Positions 51,447 to 60,574 of a DNA stretch of 64,000 bases are shown here, piece after piece. The notes under the pieces are model-generated. The model had not been told where the DNA came from and ran no database searches. It saw only the letters and a program-made list of their open reading frames with translations. Both the position numbers and the translations under genes were made by a program. The DNA is from Geminicoccaceae bacterium (GTDB lineage Bacteria; Pseudomonadota; Alphaproteobacteria; Geminicoccales; Geminicoccaceae): contig JANQPX010000037.1 in NCBI GenBank assembly GCA_028285265.1, positions 1-64,000 of the forward strand, in the 5' to 3' direction. Within the stretch, counting starts at the first letter, position 1. Every line of letters starts with the position of its first letter.

Positions 51447-53513
51447 TTAAGGGACCGTCAGCGCCTGCTCCTTGGCGGACTGTTTCTGCGGCCAGTCAAG
51501 CCGCCGTGCTCCGTCCAAACCGCCGTTGGGCAGGTGTAGCGAGAAGGTCGTGCCTTGATCCAATTCGCTGGTCACATCGATCGTCCCGCCATGCATCTCC
51601 ACCAACGCCTTCGCCATATTGAGCCCAATTCCGGTGCCGGCAATGCCGGTTGATGTGCTGGCGCGAAAAAACCGGTTAAACAACTGCCCCAGTTCTGCTT
51701 TGGGGATGCCGACCCCCTCATCGCGGACCGATATGTCAATGCCACCATCACCCGAACTTTTTCCCTCAATCCAGATGCTCGAGCCACCAGGTGAATATTT
51801 GATCGCGTTCGATACGAGGTTGGACAAAACCTGGCGAATGAGCTTGACGTCCAAATAGAACTCGGACGGTAAGTCGCTGAGATCGGTTTGGATTCGATAG
51901 TTGGGGTAAACATCGCGGTAGGTGGTGCAAACGTCGACGATCATTTGAGTGGGATGACTGGGTTCGGGGTCAAATGCGATGGTGCCCGCTTCCAGCCTGG
52001 CGGCACTAAGAACTGTCTCCATAAGCTCTGTGAGGCGGCCCACAGTCAGACGGATTTTCTCCATCGTTGCCAAAAGGCGATCAGACGGCATCCTGTCGCA
52101 ACGTCGGATGACTCGTTGGGCGTTGCCGTCAATGACGGAGAGTGGTGTGCGAAACTCGTGGCAGACCATCGAGACGAAGTGCCGTTGCAGTGCACTCAAT
52201 TCGCGTTCTTTATCGAGTGCGTCAGCGACCAGGCTCTTTTGCCGTTCGAGTTCGGCTGTACGCTCAGCAACCAGCTCCTCCAGCTCATCGCGATGCTTGG
52301 CTAGATCAAGTTCCATGGCTTTGCGTTCGGTGATGTCGCGACTGCAGCCAACCAGCCCGACGATCGCGCCATCGGCATTCTTTAAAGGGATCTTCGTCGC
52401 GCTGAGCCAAGTCGGCTGCCCACTCCCAAGTCTTGTTACGCATTCTTCATTGTCAATAACGCAGATCCCATGATTTATGACCTGCATGTCCAAATTATAT
52501 AGCTTCTCTGCCAAGTCTTTGGGATAGTAATCAAAATCTGTTTTTCCAATTGTTTCTTCTGTTGATTTCGCTCCCATCAATTCTGCATCAAAACGATTCT
52601 TTAGGATGAACTTGGCATCACGGTCCTTTGCATAGATCGCATCTGGAATATTATCAACAATAGCTCTTAACAGAGATCGCTCCTCGGCGAGGGCTTGCTC
52701 TGCCTGACGGCGTTCCGTGATGTCGGTTGATGTTTGCAAGATTGTGCCGTCGGCTAGATGCTTGAGGCTGACTTGATACCACCGACCGTCAGCAGCCTGC
52801 AGGTCGACGCGGTTTACTTTTTTGCTGAAAGCCAGGCGACGTTCTTCAACCCAAGCGGTCTCCCTACCGATCGCGTCCTGGATCAAGCCCTGATCGACGC
52901 GGGCCTGAACAACTGCAGCATAGGTCATGCCAGGCGTGAGAACGCCGTCGAGCTCCGGATAGATCTCGACAAACTTACGATTCCAAACGATCAGCCGATG
53001 GTCCTGATCATAGAGCGCAAGCCCGTCCGAGAACTCTTCGAGGGCTTGTAAGAATAGTTCATTCGTCGCCTCCGCCCGCTGCAGCCGTTCCGCGATGGCG
53101 TCATTGCGTGGCTGAGCATCGATGACGGTACACTGGACGGCCGGCTCGCCGAACCATTCTAGCGTCTGGACAAAGATCTCGACCCACCGAGGGGGGGGGG
53201 CAATCGGTGCGATGCGATATTGATACCGCGTCGGGGCAGAACGGCTGGCAAGCCGATTGGTGTTGTAAGCGACGAGGCGTTTCCTGTCCTCCGCCGAGAT
53301 GAGATCGAGCACATCGTTGCGAGACATGATTTCTTCAGGATTGTAGCCATGAAGTGCCGCCCAGGCTTGGTTAACGTAAAGCGGCTTGTGTCGCCGATGG
53401 ACCAACACGCCTTGTTGCGACGCATCGAAAACGGCGCAAAATGAGTCGAAGTCAATCGACTTTCCGGCTGAAACTTCAGTCGTCGAATAACCGGAGAGAT
53501 AACAGATTGCCAT
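51447..53513 (-). CDS. PAS-domain sensor histidine kinase
   Basis: The soluble 688-residue kinase has three PAS-type regions (about 25-130, 150-270, 280-400; the latter two end with the DITERR/DITERK motif), a coiled coil, the HisKA H-box VSMVCHEFRTPL with His452 and the HATPase motifs SNLVSNAIKYSP, DEGVGIPK and GIAGTGIGLNM. It probably senses a small ligand, redox state or light in the cytosol. Codons for IAPPPRW (residues 104-110) contain a 10-base homopolymer that may switch expression. No response regulator is adjacent. The kinase core is a paralogue of that at 33477-34808. Confidence 0.92.
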   Translation of the reverse strand: MAICYLSGYSTTEVSAGKSIDFDSFCAVFDASQQGVLVHRRHKPLYVNQAWAALHGYNPEEIMSRNDVLDLISAEDRKRLVAYNTNRLASRSAPTRYQYRIAPIAPPPRWVEIFVQTLEWFGEPAVQCTVIDAQPRNDAIAERLQRAEATNELFLQALEEFSDGLALYDQDHRLIVWNRKFVEIYPELDGVLTPGMTYAAVVQARVDQGLIQDAIGRETAWVEERRLAFSKKVNRVDLQAADGRWYQVSLKHLADGTILQTSTDITERRQAEQALAEERSLLRAIVDNIPDAIYAKDRDAKFILKNRFDAELMGAKSTEETIGKTDFDYYPKDLAEKLYNLDMQVINHGICVIDNEECVTRLGSGQPTWLSATKIPLKNADGAIVGLVGCSRDITERKAMELDLAKHRDELEELVAERTAELERQKSLVADALDKERELSALQRHFVSMVCHEFRTPLSVIDGNAQRVIRRCDRMPSDRLLATMEKIRLTVGRLTELMETVLSAARLEAGTIAFDPEPSHPTQMIVDVCTTYRDVYPNYRIQTDLSDLPSEFYLDVKLIRQVLSNLVSNAIKYSPGGSSIWIEGKSSGDGGIDISVRDEGVGIPKAELGQLFNRFFRASTSTGIAGTGIGLNMAKALVEMHGGTIDVTSELDQGTTFSLHLPNGGLDGARRLDWPQKQSAKEQALTVP
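53191..53200. repeat. Ten-base poly-G tract inside the PAS kinase gene
   Basis: Ten consecutive G residues (C on the coding strand) encode part of APPPR at residues 105-109. A change of one base would shift the frame early in the gene and truncate it well before the kinase core. It may act as a phase-variation switch or may simply be a sequencing-prone run. Confidence 0.6.
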
Positions 53514-53797
53514 TGACAGTCCGTTGCCACGACTAAGTGAGAAGAACGATCATTCTACCCAGTAGCTTCGGTGAACTTTGTTAAAATTTGCTTAGTCATC
53601 AGCAAGGCTTCCTAGAGCAACGTCCTTTGTGTCAATTTCAACCTATCTTGGCTTCTTCAAAATGCACGTTTTCAGTGTTCGGTGCAGAGGCTTAGGATTT
53701 GATGAGGGTTCCGTTGGTCCTGGTCGCGATGGTCGTGCAGGGTTTTCACGAACGCGAGGCTCGGTCTGTTTTGGGGTGAGGGAGGCCTGACGGCTTC

Positions 53798-54877
53798 ATG
53801 CGAATTGCCATCTGCGGAGGCGGCGTCATTGGGGCAAGTCTTGCCTATTACCTCAGCCTTGGTGGCGCAGACGTCGTCCTCATCGAGCGGGATCAGATTG
53901 CCGGCGGGGCTTCGGGAAAATCCGGCGGCTTTCTCGCGCTCGATTGGTGCGATGGATCTGCGCTCGCTCAGCTTGCCCGACGCAGCTTCGCTCTTCATGA
54001 GGAGCTGGCCGAGACTTTTGGTAATCCTTGGGGCTATCGGCGCCTTGATACCTATGGAGCCTTTGCGCCGGCGACCTCGACTTCTGGTGAGAGTGGGCGC
54101 GCAGACCATCGGGTTTGGCTGAACAAGAGCGTTGCCACTTATCGTCAGCTCGGAACGGTCTCAACGACGGCACAAGTCACGCCTGATGCCTTCACGCGTG
54201 GCATGGTCGATCAGGCTGTCATGCGGGGTGCGTCTGTTCAAATCGGCCAAGTTACGGGCATCATACAGGATCAGGGCAGCGGCCGTGTTTCCGGCGTGGA
54301 GATTGGAGGACGTCCTCATGAGGCTGATGCGGTCGTGATCACCATGGGACCTTGGTCAGCACAAGCGCGTCATTGGATGCCGATGCGAGATGTTTTGGGG
54401 TTGATGGGCCACAGTGTCTTGCTCAAGCCGACAACATCCATTCCGGCCGAGGCGCTTTTTCTTGAGCTGGAAAGGCAAGATGGCAGTTCCGATACGCCCG
54501 AAGTTTTTCCACGTCCTGATGGCACGGTCTATGTTTGCGGTCTTTCTACCAACGCGGTGCTGCCGGATGATCCCCGTGAGGTGAGAACCGATCCTAAGTC
54601 GACATCGCGTTTGCGGACAATGGCTGCGGCGATTTCACCCCTTCTCGCGGATGCAGAACTCTTGGCGGCACATGCCTGCTATCGACCGGTAACAAGGGAC
54701 GGTTTGCCACTTATGGGTGCAGTGCCCCATATTGATGGAGCCTTCGTCGCAACTGGTCACAGTGTTTGGGGCATGTTGAACGCTCCGGCAAGTGGTGAGG
54801 CGATGGCAGCGTTGATCCTGAAAGGCCAATCATCGGGCGTCGACCTAACCCCGTTCGATCCCGGGCGCGCGGTTTAG
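53798..54877 (+). CDS. FAD-dependent oxidoreductase (DAO family)
   Basis: The 359-residue enzyme belongs to the D-amino-acid-oxidase fold class, with the dinucleotide motif IAICGGGVIGASLAYYLSLGGADVVLIERD, GGASGKSGGFLAL, and a late FVATGHSVWGMLNAPASGEAMA. It oxidises an amine or amino acid, transferring electrons to oxygen or an electron carrier. Dimethylglycine, sarcosine or another methylated amine substrate would fit the window, but there is no proof. It lies 29 bases before a cupin gene on the same strand. Confidence 0.85.
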   Translation: MRIAICGGGVIGASLAYYLSLGGADVVLIERDQIAGGASGKSGGFLALDWCDGSALAQLARRSFALHEELAETFGNPWGYRRLDTYGAFAPATSTSGESGRADHRVWLNKSVATYRQLGTVSTTAQVTPDAFTRGMVDQAVMRGASVQIGQVTGIIQDQGSGRVSGVEIGGRPHEADAVVITMGPWSAQARHWMPMRDVLGLMGHSVLLKPTTSIPAEALFLELERQDGSSDTPEVFPRPDGTVYVCGLSTNAVLPDDPREVRTDPKSTSRLRTMAAAISPLLADAELLAAHACYRPVTRDGLPLMGAVPHIDGAFVATGHSVWGMLNAPASGEAMAALILKGQSSGVDLTPFDPGRAV

Positions 54878-54906
54878 GCTGGCCGTTGCTGATTGGAGAG
54901 GGTGAC

Positions 54907-55455
54907 ATGAGTGGCGACAAAACCGAGGACAAGGGCGGGCCGGATATCGCTGTCCATTATTTTGAAGATGATGGCAGAATTCCAAATAATCCCAGGTTGC
55001 CAGTCCTAGTCTATCCTGCCGTTCTCAATCTTTCCGGGGCTGATTCCGCCCATGATTGTATCGGTCAATTTGCCGAACACGGTTGGTCGGGAGCTTGGCA
55101 GAATGGCATTTACCCATTTCCGCATTACCACTCAACGGCTCATGAGGTCCTCGGAATCTGCAAGGGGTGGGTCAGCGTGCGCCTTGGCGGCGAGATGGGC
55201 TTGATTGTAGACATGAAGGCTGGCGATGCGCTCTTGCTCCCGGCCGGCACCGGTCACCAAAATCTTGGCTCCAGCCCTGACTTGTTGGTGGTTGGAGCCT
55301 ATCCTGACGGTGCGGACTGGGACCTTTGCCGCGGACAAGAGGACGAGCGCCCAGCAGCCATCGCTCGAATAGAGGGTTTACCCTTGCCGCGGACTGACCC
55401 GATCTTTGGATGCGGGGGGCCCCTTCGACGTCATTGGTGCTGTGCCGCCGGGTAA
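54907..55455 (+). CDS. Cupin-domain protein
   Basis: The 182-residue protein has a cupin core: the first motif PHYHSTAHEVLGICKGWVSVRLGG with two histidines and a glutamate, and the second LLPAGTGHQN. It probably binds a divalent metal and acts as an isomerase, dioxygenase or ligand-binding protein. It follows the FAD oxidoreductase gene by 29 bases, so they likely work in one pathway. ATG 54907 follows GAGAGGGTGAC. The last residues (RRHWCCAAG) look atypical and may reflect a small 3' frameshift. Confidence 0.8.
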   Translation: MSGDKTEDKGGPDIAVHYFEDDGRIPNNPRLPVLVYPAVLNLSGADSAHDCIGQFAEHGWSGAWQNGIYPFPHYHSTAHEVLGICKGWVSVRLGGEMGLIVDMKAGDALLLPAGTGHQNLGSSPDLLVVGAYPDGADWDLCRGQEDERPAAIARIEGLPLPRTDPIFGCGGPLRRHWCCAAG

Positions 55456-55803
55456 CTGCCTCAACCTTACAGCAACAAGCTCTTGCATCGACAACGCCTC
55501 GATACGCTCGGACATGTCTTGAGTGTCATTGTCGGCGGAACGGCGATGGCCCGGAAGGTCCTCTTTTCCCGTTAGGGTGGCATCTACGAACACCGCACGA
55601 AACTGGCCTTTGCGTTGCCGATTGTGAGCATGACGTTGCCGGCAACGGAGCCCGCCGGAGGTACCTATCCTCAAGCCTTCTGGCCGACGCCGAGTGGTGG
55701 ATGACCCCTCGCTCTCGATGAGCTTACAGGACGATTGCGCTCGGCGCGGCTAGTGTGAACGCGGCTTTCGTCGACCATCAGATCAGCCGAGGTGGCCAGC
55801 CCT
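55456..55803. other. Intergenic region with open plus-strand stretches
   Basis: No gene is supported in these 348 bases. The plus strand reads as two open stretches separated by stops (GGTAMARKVLFSR, stop, then GGIYEHRTKLAFALPIVSM, then a stop), which could be a relic of a former gene; I do not recognise it. The region separates the cupin gene from the 3' end of the SMP-30 gene. Confidence 0.3.
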
Positions 55804-56769
55804 TCATCCACCTTCGACGCCTTGCGTGTTAACATAGAGAGCGTAGAGGGATTGGCTTGCCGCCATGAAGAGGCGATTTCGTTTGGCTCCGCCAAAGCAA
55901 ACATTGGCGCAACGTTCTGGGAGTGCGATCCGTCCTATCGGTGCACCATCGGGCGCAAACACCATAACCCCGTCGAGCGCCTCGTTGCCCATACCCCAGC
56001 CGCACCAGAGGTTGCCATCGATATCGCAGCGCATTCCGTCCGGTGTGCCGCCAGGGCCGGCATCAATCAACACGCGCTTCCCCGAGATCGTCAGCCCGTC
56101 GGGAGAGACGTCATAGGCCAGGATCTTTCGGTGCGGCTGACCGCGGGATTCGACGACATAGAGCTGTTGCTCGTTTGGTGAAAAGCAAAGTCCGTTCGGT
56201 CCAAGGACGTCATCCGCCATGACGGTGACATTACCAGTCTCTCCGTCGATCCGATAAATCGCCTGTGGTAGCTCCACTTCAGCCATATGACCTTCATAAT
56301 GGCCAAGAATGCCGAACGGTGGATCGGTAAACCAGATTGATCCATCGGACTTGACGACAACGTCGTTTGGCGAATTCAAGCGCTTGCCGTTGTAACTCTC
56401 CATCAAGACTGTGATGCTGCCGTCGTAGTTGGTCCGCGTTACCCGTCGGGCGCCGTGTTCACACGTGACCAACCGCCCCTGGCGATCGCGCGTATGCCCA
56501 TTTGCGTAGGCTGACGGGCTCCGATAAAGCGACACCGTTCCTGTTTGCTCCTCCCATTTGAGGATGCGGTTGTTCGGGATATCGCTCCACAACAAGAAGC
56601 GTCCATCACCGAACCAGACCGGTCCTTCAGACCAACGGCATCCGGTATGAAGGCGTTCCACTGCGGCACTGAAGATCCGATAGTGATCGAAGCGCGGATC
56701 CAAGCTTTCAATCAGAGGGTCGGGATAACGGGGATGTGGCCTCCAGCCGGCGCTGGGTGGGTGGGTCAT
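55804..56769 (-). CDS. SMP-30/gluconolactonase-like hydrolase
   Basis: The 321-residue protein is a six-bladed beta-propeller of the SMP-30 lactonase class. It has CRWSEGPVWFGDGRFLLWSDI with the metal-binding glutamate, NSPNDVVVKSDGSIWFTDPPFG with the asparagine, GPNGLCFSPNEQQLY, and TPDGMRCDIDGNLWCGW with the aspartate. It hydrolyses sugar lactones or similar esters. ATG 56769 is preceded by AGGATCAAAACGA; the longer frame (56895) has no good start. It follows the peptide-binding protein gene on the same strand, with a gap of 147 bases. Confidence 0.88.
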   Translation of the reverse strand: MTHPPSAGWRPHPRYPDPLIESLDPRFDHYRIFSAAVERLHTGCRWSEGPVWFGDGRFLLWSDIPNNRILKWEEQTGTVSLYRSPSAYANGHTRDRQGRLVTCEHGARRVTRTNYDGSITVLMESYNGKRLNSPNDVVVKSDGSIWFTDPPFGILGHYEGHMAEVELPQAIYRIDGETGNVTVMADDVLGPNGLCFSPNEQQLYVVESRGQPHRKILAYDVSPDGLTISGKRVLIDAGPGGTPDGMRCDIDGNLWCGWGMGNEALDGVMVFAPDGAPIGRIALPERCANVCFGGAKRNRLFMAASQSLYALYVNTQGVEGG

Positions 56770-56916
56770 TCGTTTTGATCCTGTTTTGGTAAAACGAAAT
56801 GACTGAGCACGGTCGTTCGGAAATCGACCGTGCTCAGTTCTATTCGTCGACGATGCTAGGTGCCAGCTCAGGGAATAGTCTGTGCTGGAACGCAAGGAGT
56901 GGAGACGACTTCGCCC

Positions 56917-58512
56917 CTAGGCGAACCACCAACGCTCGGCATTCTTGTGACCGTCGAGCTCCCAATTGTTAGCGATTTGCTCAGGTAGACCGAGGCTCGT
57001 GGAGACGGCATGGGTATATGCCAAGAATAGAGGGATGACTGAACCGCCTTCGTCAGCACAGATTCGCTGCATCTCGACATAGAGTTCGCGACGCTTTGCA
57101 TCATCGAGCTCAGAACGCGCTTCAAGCAGCAGCTGGTTGAAGCGTTCATGTTCCCAATGCGCCTCATTCCAATCGGCACCTGCGGCATAGACCTGGGAGA
57201 ACATCCAATCCTCTGTTGGTCGCCCACCCCAGTAACTGGCGGCCCAAGGTTTCACCAGCCAGACATTGGACCAATATCCATCATCTGCCTCGCGCACGAC
57301 ATTGATGTTGATACCAGCAGCTTTTGCATGTTCGGCATACAGCGTGGCCGCGTCGATGGCGCCCTCGAAGGCCGTGTCCGCGACATGAAAGTCGACGTTA
57401 AGCGTATCCATACCGGCCTGCTTTAGATGGAACTTCGCTTTCTCCGGATCATACGCTTTGACGGGGATCTCATCGGCTGTGGCACGGTAGATGTTAGCGG
57501 GCCCAATGGGGTGATCATTGCCAATTTCGCCATAGCCACGGGCTATTTTGTCCACTAGCTCCTGGCGATTGAGCGCATATTTGAGGGCAAGACGAACATC
57601 GTTATTGTCGAAGGGCGCCGCTCTGGTGTCCATCGGCATCGTCGTGTGCTTATTGCCGTAGGTCGTCAATAAGCTAACGTTCGGATCGCGCTCCAGGAGA
57701 TGAGCCGTCTTGAGATCGAGGTTGGACATGGAATCGATCTCTTGCGAGCGAAGCGCATTGGTGCGTGCTGCTACATCGGCAATAAAGAGATTTTCAACTT
57801 CATCGAAATAGGCCGCATTCTCTTTCCAGTAATTTGGGTTGCGCTTGACGAGCGTGCGCACGCCCGGATCGAAGCTCTCAAGCGCATAACCGCCTGTTCC
57901 GACGCCAGACTCCCAGTCAATACCGCCCTCGTCCTTCGCTGGACAGATATTGAGATGATAGTCACTTACGAGGTAGGGGAAGTCGGCGTTGCCTGCTTCG
58001 AGCTCGAAGACCACATTGTCGCCGTCGATACGGACATCCTTAATTGCTTGCACAATGCCCTTCGCAGCGGACTTGGTGTCTTCGCCCATGTGATGGCGGA
58101 AGGACTCCACAACATCGTTGGGCTCCATGGATTTACCGTTATGGAACTCAACGCCCTTTCGGATCTTGAAGGTCCAACTGGCGGCGTCGTCCGACGCTTC
58201 CCAGCTTTCTGCGAGTTCGGCGCGCAAGCTGCCATCCGGTGCAATCTCTGTGAGGTTGTTCCGAAGCTGTCCCGAGCTGACATTGATCATGTAGGAGTCG
58301 AGAATCTGCGCGGGATCGAGGGTGTCGCTGGTGCCGCCGCCGGTAAGGCCTTGACGGAAGGATCCTCCTGCTTTCGGCGCCGCTAGCGCTTCGCCCATCA
58401 TACGCTCGGCCGCCACGACCGTCGCGCCAAGCGCCAACGCGCCTTCCATGAAGCGTCGACGGCTGAGCTTACCTTCGGCCAGTTGTCCCTTGAGTTGATC
58501 AAGCTTTTTCAT
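56917..58512 (-). CDS. Peptide-type ABC transporter substrate-binding protein (Tat signal)
   Basis: The 531-residue protein has a twin-arginine signal, SRRRFMEGALALGATVV, and the SBP_bac_5 fold: LDPAQILDSYMINVSSGQLRNNLTEIAPDGSLRAELAESWEASDD, WTFKIRKGVEFHNGK, GTGGYALESFDPG, and late RELYVEMQRICADEGGSVIPLF. It binds a peptide, opine, glycoside or similar ligand in the periplasm after Tat export. Its gene is divergent from the permease genes that follow on the plus strand, so the importer is probably regulated from the 58513-58776 region. Confidence 0.9.
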   Translation of the reverse strand: MKKLDQLKGQLAEGKLSRRRFMEGALALGATVVAAERMMGEALAAPKAGGSFRQGLTGGGTSDTLDPAQILDSYMINVSSGQLRNNLTEIAPDGSLRAELAESWEASDDAASWTFKIRKGVEFHNGKSMEPNDVVESFRHHMGEDTKSAAKGIVQAIKDVRIDGDNVVFELEAGNADFPYLVSDYHLNICPAKDEGGIDWESGVGTGGYALESFDPGVRTLVKRNPNYWKENAAYFDEVENLFIADVAARTNALRSQEIDSMSNLDLKTAHLLERDPNVSLLTTYGNKHTTMPMDTRAAPFDNNDVRLALKYALNRQELVDKIARGYGEIGNDHPIGPANIYRATADEIPVKAYDPEKAKFHLKQAGMDTLNVDFHVADTAFEGAIDAATLYAEHAKAAGININVVREADDGYWSNVWLVKPWAASYWGGRPTEDWMFSQVYAAGADWNEAHWEHERFNQLLLEARSELDDAKRRELYVEMQRICADEGGSVIPLFLAYTHAVSTSLGLPEQIANNWELDGHKNAERWWFA

Positions 58513-58776
58513 GAGTAAACCTCCCCTACGTCATCTGCCGGTGCAAAGATTGGTTTGGATGTTAGCAGTTTAGGTCGGCAACTCAACTCTATGGATCGTC
58601 TTACGAGAGCATTGCCTAGGACCAGCTTGCCTGTTCCATCAGCTGTTTGTTATGCAAGATGGAGAAGACTGACACTGAAGCCTCTTGCGCTGGCAGAAGA
58701 GCGTGAACGTTATGAAGAGCGTCGTCCAATACGCCGTTACCATGTGGGGCTCGGGTTCCATGAAGGGGCGTTTGCC

Positions 58777-59739
58777 GTGTTGAGCCATCCGATCACACGG
58801 ATTGTCGGTCAGCGTCTGCTGCTTGGTCTGCTCACTCTGTTCGTCGTGTCGATTATCATCTTCCTCGCCGTCGAGTTGTTGCCGGGCGATATCGCTCAGG
58901 AGATCTTAGGCCAGTCGGCAACGGCCGAGACCGTGGAAGCATTTCGCCGACAACTTGGTCTCGATCTGCCTCCCCATACGCGCTATATCCAATGGCTTGG
59001 TGGCATACTCCAGGGAGACTTCGGCCAATCACTGGCCAACAAGCGCGAGATCGCTGAGCTGATTGGCGTACGTCTCGGCAATACGCTTTTCCTCGCAGGT
59101 CTCGCCGCCGTCATCGCCGTGCCGCTCTCGCTGGCCCTGGGTATCCTGGCTGCGCTTTACCGCAATAGTTGGTTCGACCGCGGTATCAATGTCGCTGCCC
59201 TCACCACGGTATCGTTTCCCGAGTTCTTTGTCGCATATATCCTCATCGTCTGGTTGTCGGTGAACACCGGCTGGTTCCCCAGCATCTCCAACATTTCCGC
59301 AGATCTGTCTATTGGCGATCGAGTTTACCGTTCCATCCTGCCAGCGCTTACGCTGACACTCGTGGTGACCGCCCAGATGATGCGCATGACCAGAGCGGCG
59401 ATCATCAATCTTTTGGCGAGCCCGTATATCGAGATGGCCAGGCTAAAGGGCCTTCGTCCAATGCGTATCATTTTGTGTCATGCACTTCCCAATGCCCTTG
59501 CGCCTATCATCAATGTTGTCGCCTTGAACCTCGCCTATCTCATCGTTGGCGTCGTGATCGTGGAGGTCGTGTTCGTGTATCCAGGTTTAGGCCAGCTTAT
59601 GGTCGACTCGGTGTCCAAACGCGACATTCCTGTTGTCCAAGCCTGCTGTCTGATTTTCGCTGCAACCTACATTCTTCTCAATCTGTTGGCGGACGTTCTG
59701 TCGACAATTAGCAATCCTCGCCTGCTGCATCCGCGCTGA
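58777..59739 (+). CDS. Peptide-type ABC transporter permease (DppB-like)
   Basis: The 320-residue permease has six helices with HPITRIVGQRLLLGLLTLFVVSIIIFLAVELLPGD at the start, the QLGLDLPPHTRYIQWLGGILQGDFGQS loop typical of DppB, and the EAA loop ASPYIEMARLKGLRPMRIILCHALPNAL. GTG 58777 is chosen because AAGGGG lies 8-9 bases upstream and the length then fits the family; the frame from 58555 adds a charged, poorly coding stretch. It is followed one base later by dppC. Confidence 0.9.
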   Translation: MLSHPITRIVGQRLLLGLLTLFVVSIIIFLAVELLPGDIAQEILGQSATAETVEAFRRQLGLDLPPHTRYIQWLGGILQGDFGQSLANKREIAELIGVRLGNTLFLAGLAAVIAVPLSLALGILAALYRNSWFDRGINVAALTTVSFPEFFVAYILIVWLSVNTGWFPSISNISADLSIGDRVYRSILPALTLTLVVTAQMMRMTRAAIINLLASPYIEMARLKGLRPMRIILCHALPNALAPIINVVALNLAYLIVGVVIVEVVFVYPGLGQLMVDSVSKRDIPVVQACCLIFAATYILLNLLADVLSTISNPRLLHPR

Positions 59740-59740
59740 C

Positions 59741-60574
59741 ATGACCGACGCCATCAAACTTATCCGCAGCGCTCCGCCAACAGCACTCTTCGGCCTCCTG
59801 GTCATTCTCGTTTATATTGTTGTGGCTCTTCTTGCGCCGGCAATCGCACCGTTTGGCGAAACCGAGGTGGTGGGGGCAGAGTATCTACCTTGGGAAGCGC
59901 CGCACCTTCTTGGTACCGACAACCTTGGCCGAGATATGCTTTCGCGGCTGATCTATGGTGCACGCAATACTGTCGGAATAGCCCTTCTCACCACCGTTCT
60001 CGCCTTTCTCCTTGGTGGAGTCTTGGGATTGATCGCAGCGACGCTTGGCGGCTGGATCGATCAGCTCTTGAGTCGAACCGTCGATGCCTTGATGGCCATT
60101 CCCCAATTGATCTTTGCACTGTTGATCCTGACCGTCGTTGGGACCTCAGTGACGTCGCTGGTTTTGGTGATTGCTGTTCTTGACTCGACCCGCGTTTTTC
60201 GTCTGGCTCGCGCCGTCGCTATGAACATCGTTGTCATGGATTTTGTTGAAGCTGCGAGACTGAGGGGTGAGGGTCTCTGGTGGATTATCAAGAGCGAGAT
60301 CCTGCCTAATGCACTGCCGCCGCTGGTCGCAGAGTTCGGTCTTCGCTTCTGCTTCGTCTTTCTCTTCATCAGCGCTCTTAGCTTCCTCGGACTTGGGTTG
60401 CAGCCGCCAACGGCGGACTGGGGCAGCATGGTCCGCGATAATGCAACACTGATTACCTTCGGCGACATTACGCCACTTTTGCCAGCTGGTGCGATTGCAC
60501 TCCTGACCATCGGCGTGAATTTTGTCGTTGATTGGTTCCTCCACAAAGCCAGTGGGTTGCGCGATGAACAGTGA
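59741..60574 (+). CDS. Peptide-type ABC transporter permease (DppC-like)
   Basis: The 277-residue permease has six helices, the LLGTDNLGRDMLSRLIYGARNTVGIAL motif and the C-terminal GLGLQPPTADWGSMVRDN, which are diagnostic of DppC-type proteins. It pairs with DppB in the inner membrane. It starts one base after the dppB stop (TGACATG) and its end overlaps the ATPase start (ATG 60564) by 11 bases, showing strong coupling. Confidence 0.95.
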   Translation: MTDAIKLIRSAPPTALFGLLVILVYIVVALLAPAIAPFGETEVVGAEYLPWEAPHLLGTDNLGRDMLSRLIYGARNTVGIALLTTVLAFLLGGVLGLIAATLGGWIDQLLSRTVDALMAIPQLIFALLILTVVGTSVTSLVLVIAVLDSTRVFRLARAVAMNIVVMDFVEAARLRGEGLWWIIKSEILPNALPPLVAEFGLRFCFVFLFISALSFLGLGLQPPTADWGSMVRDNATLITFGDITPLLPAGAIALLTIGVNFVVDWFLHKASGLRDEQ

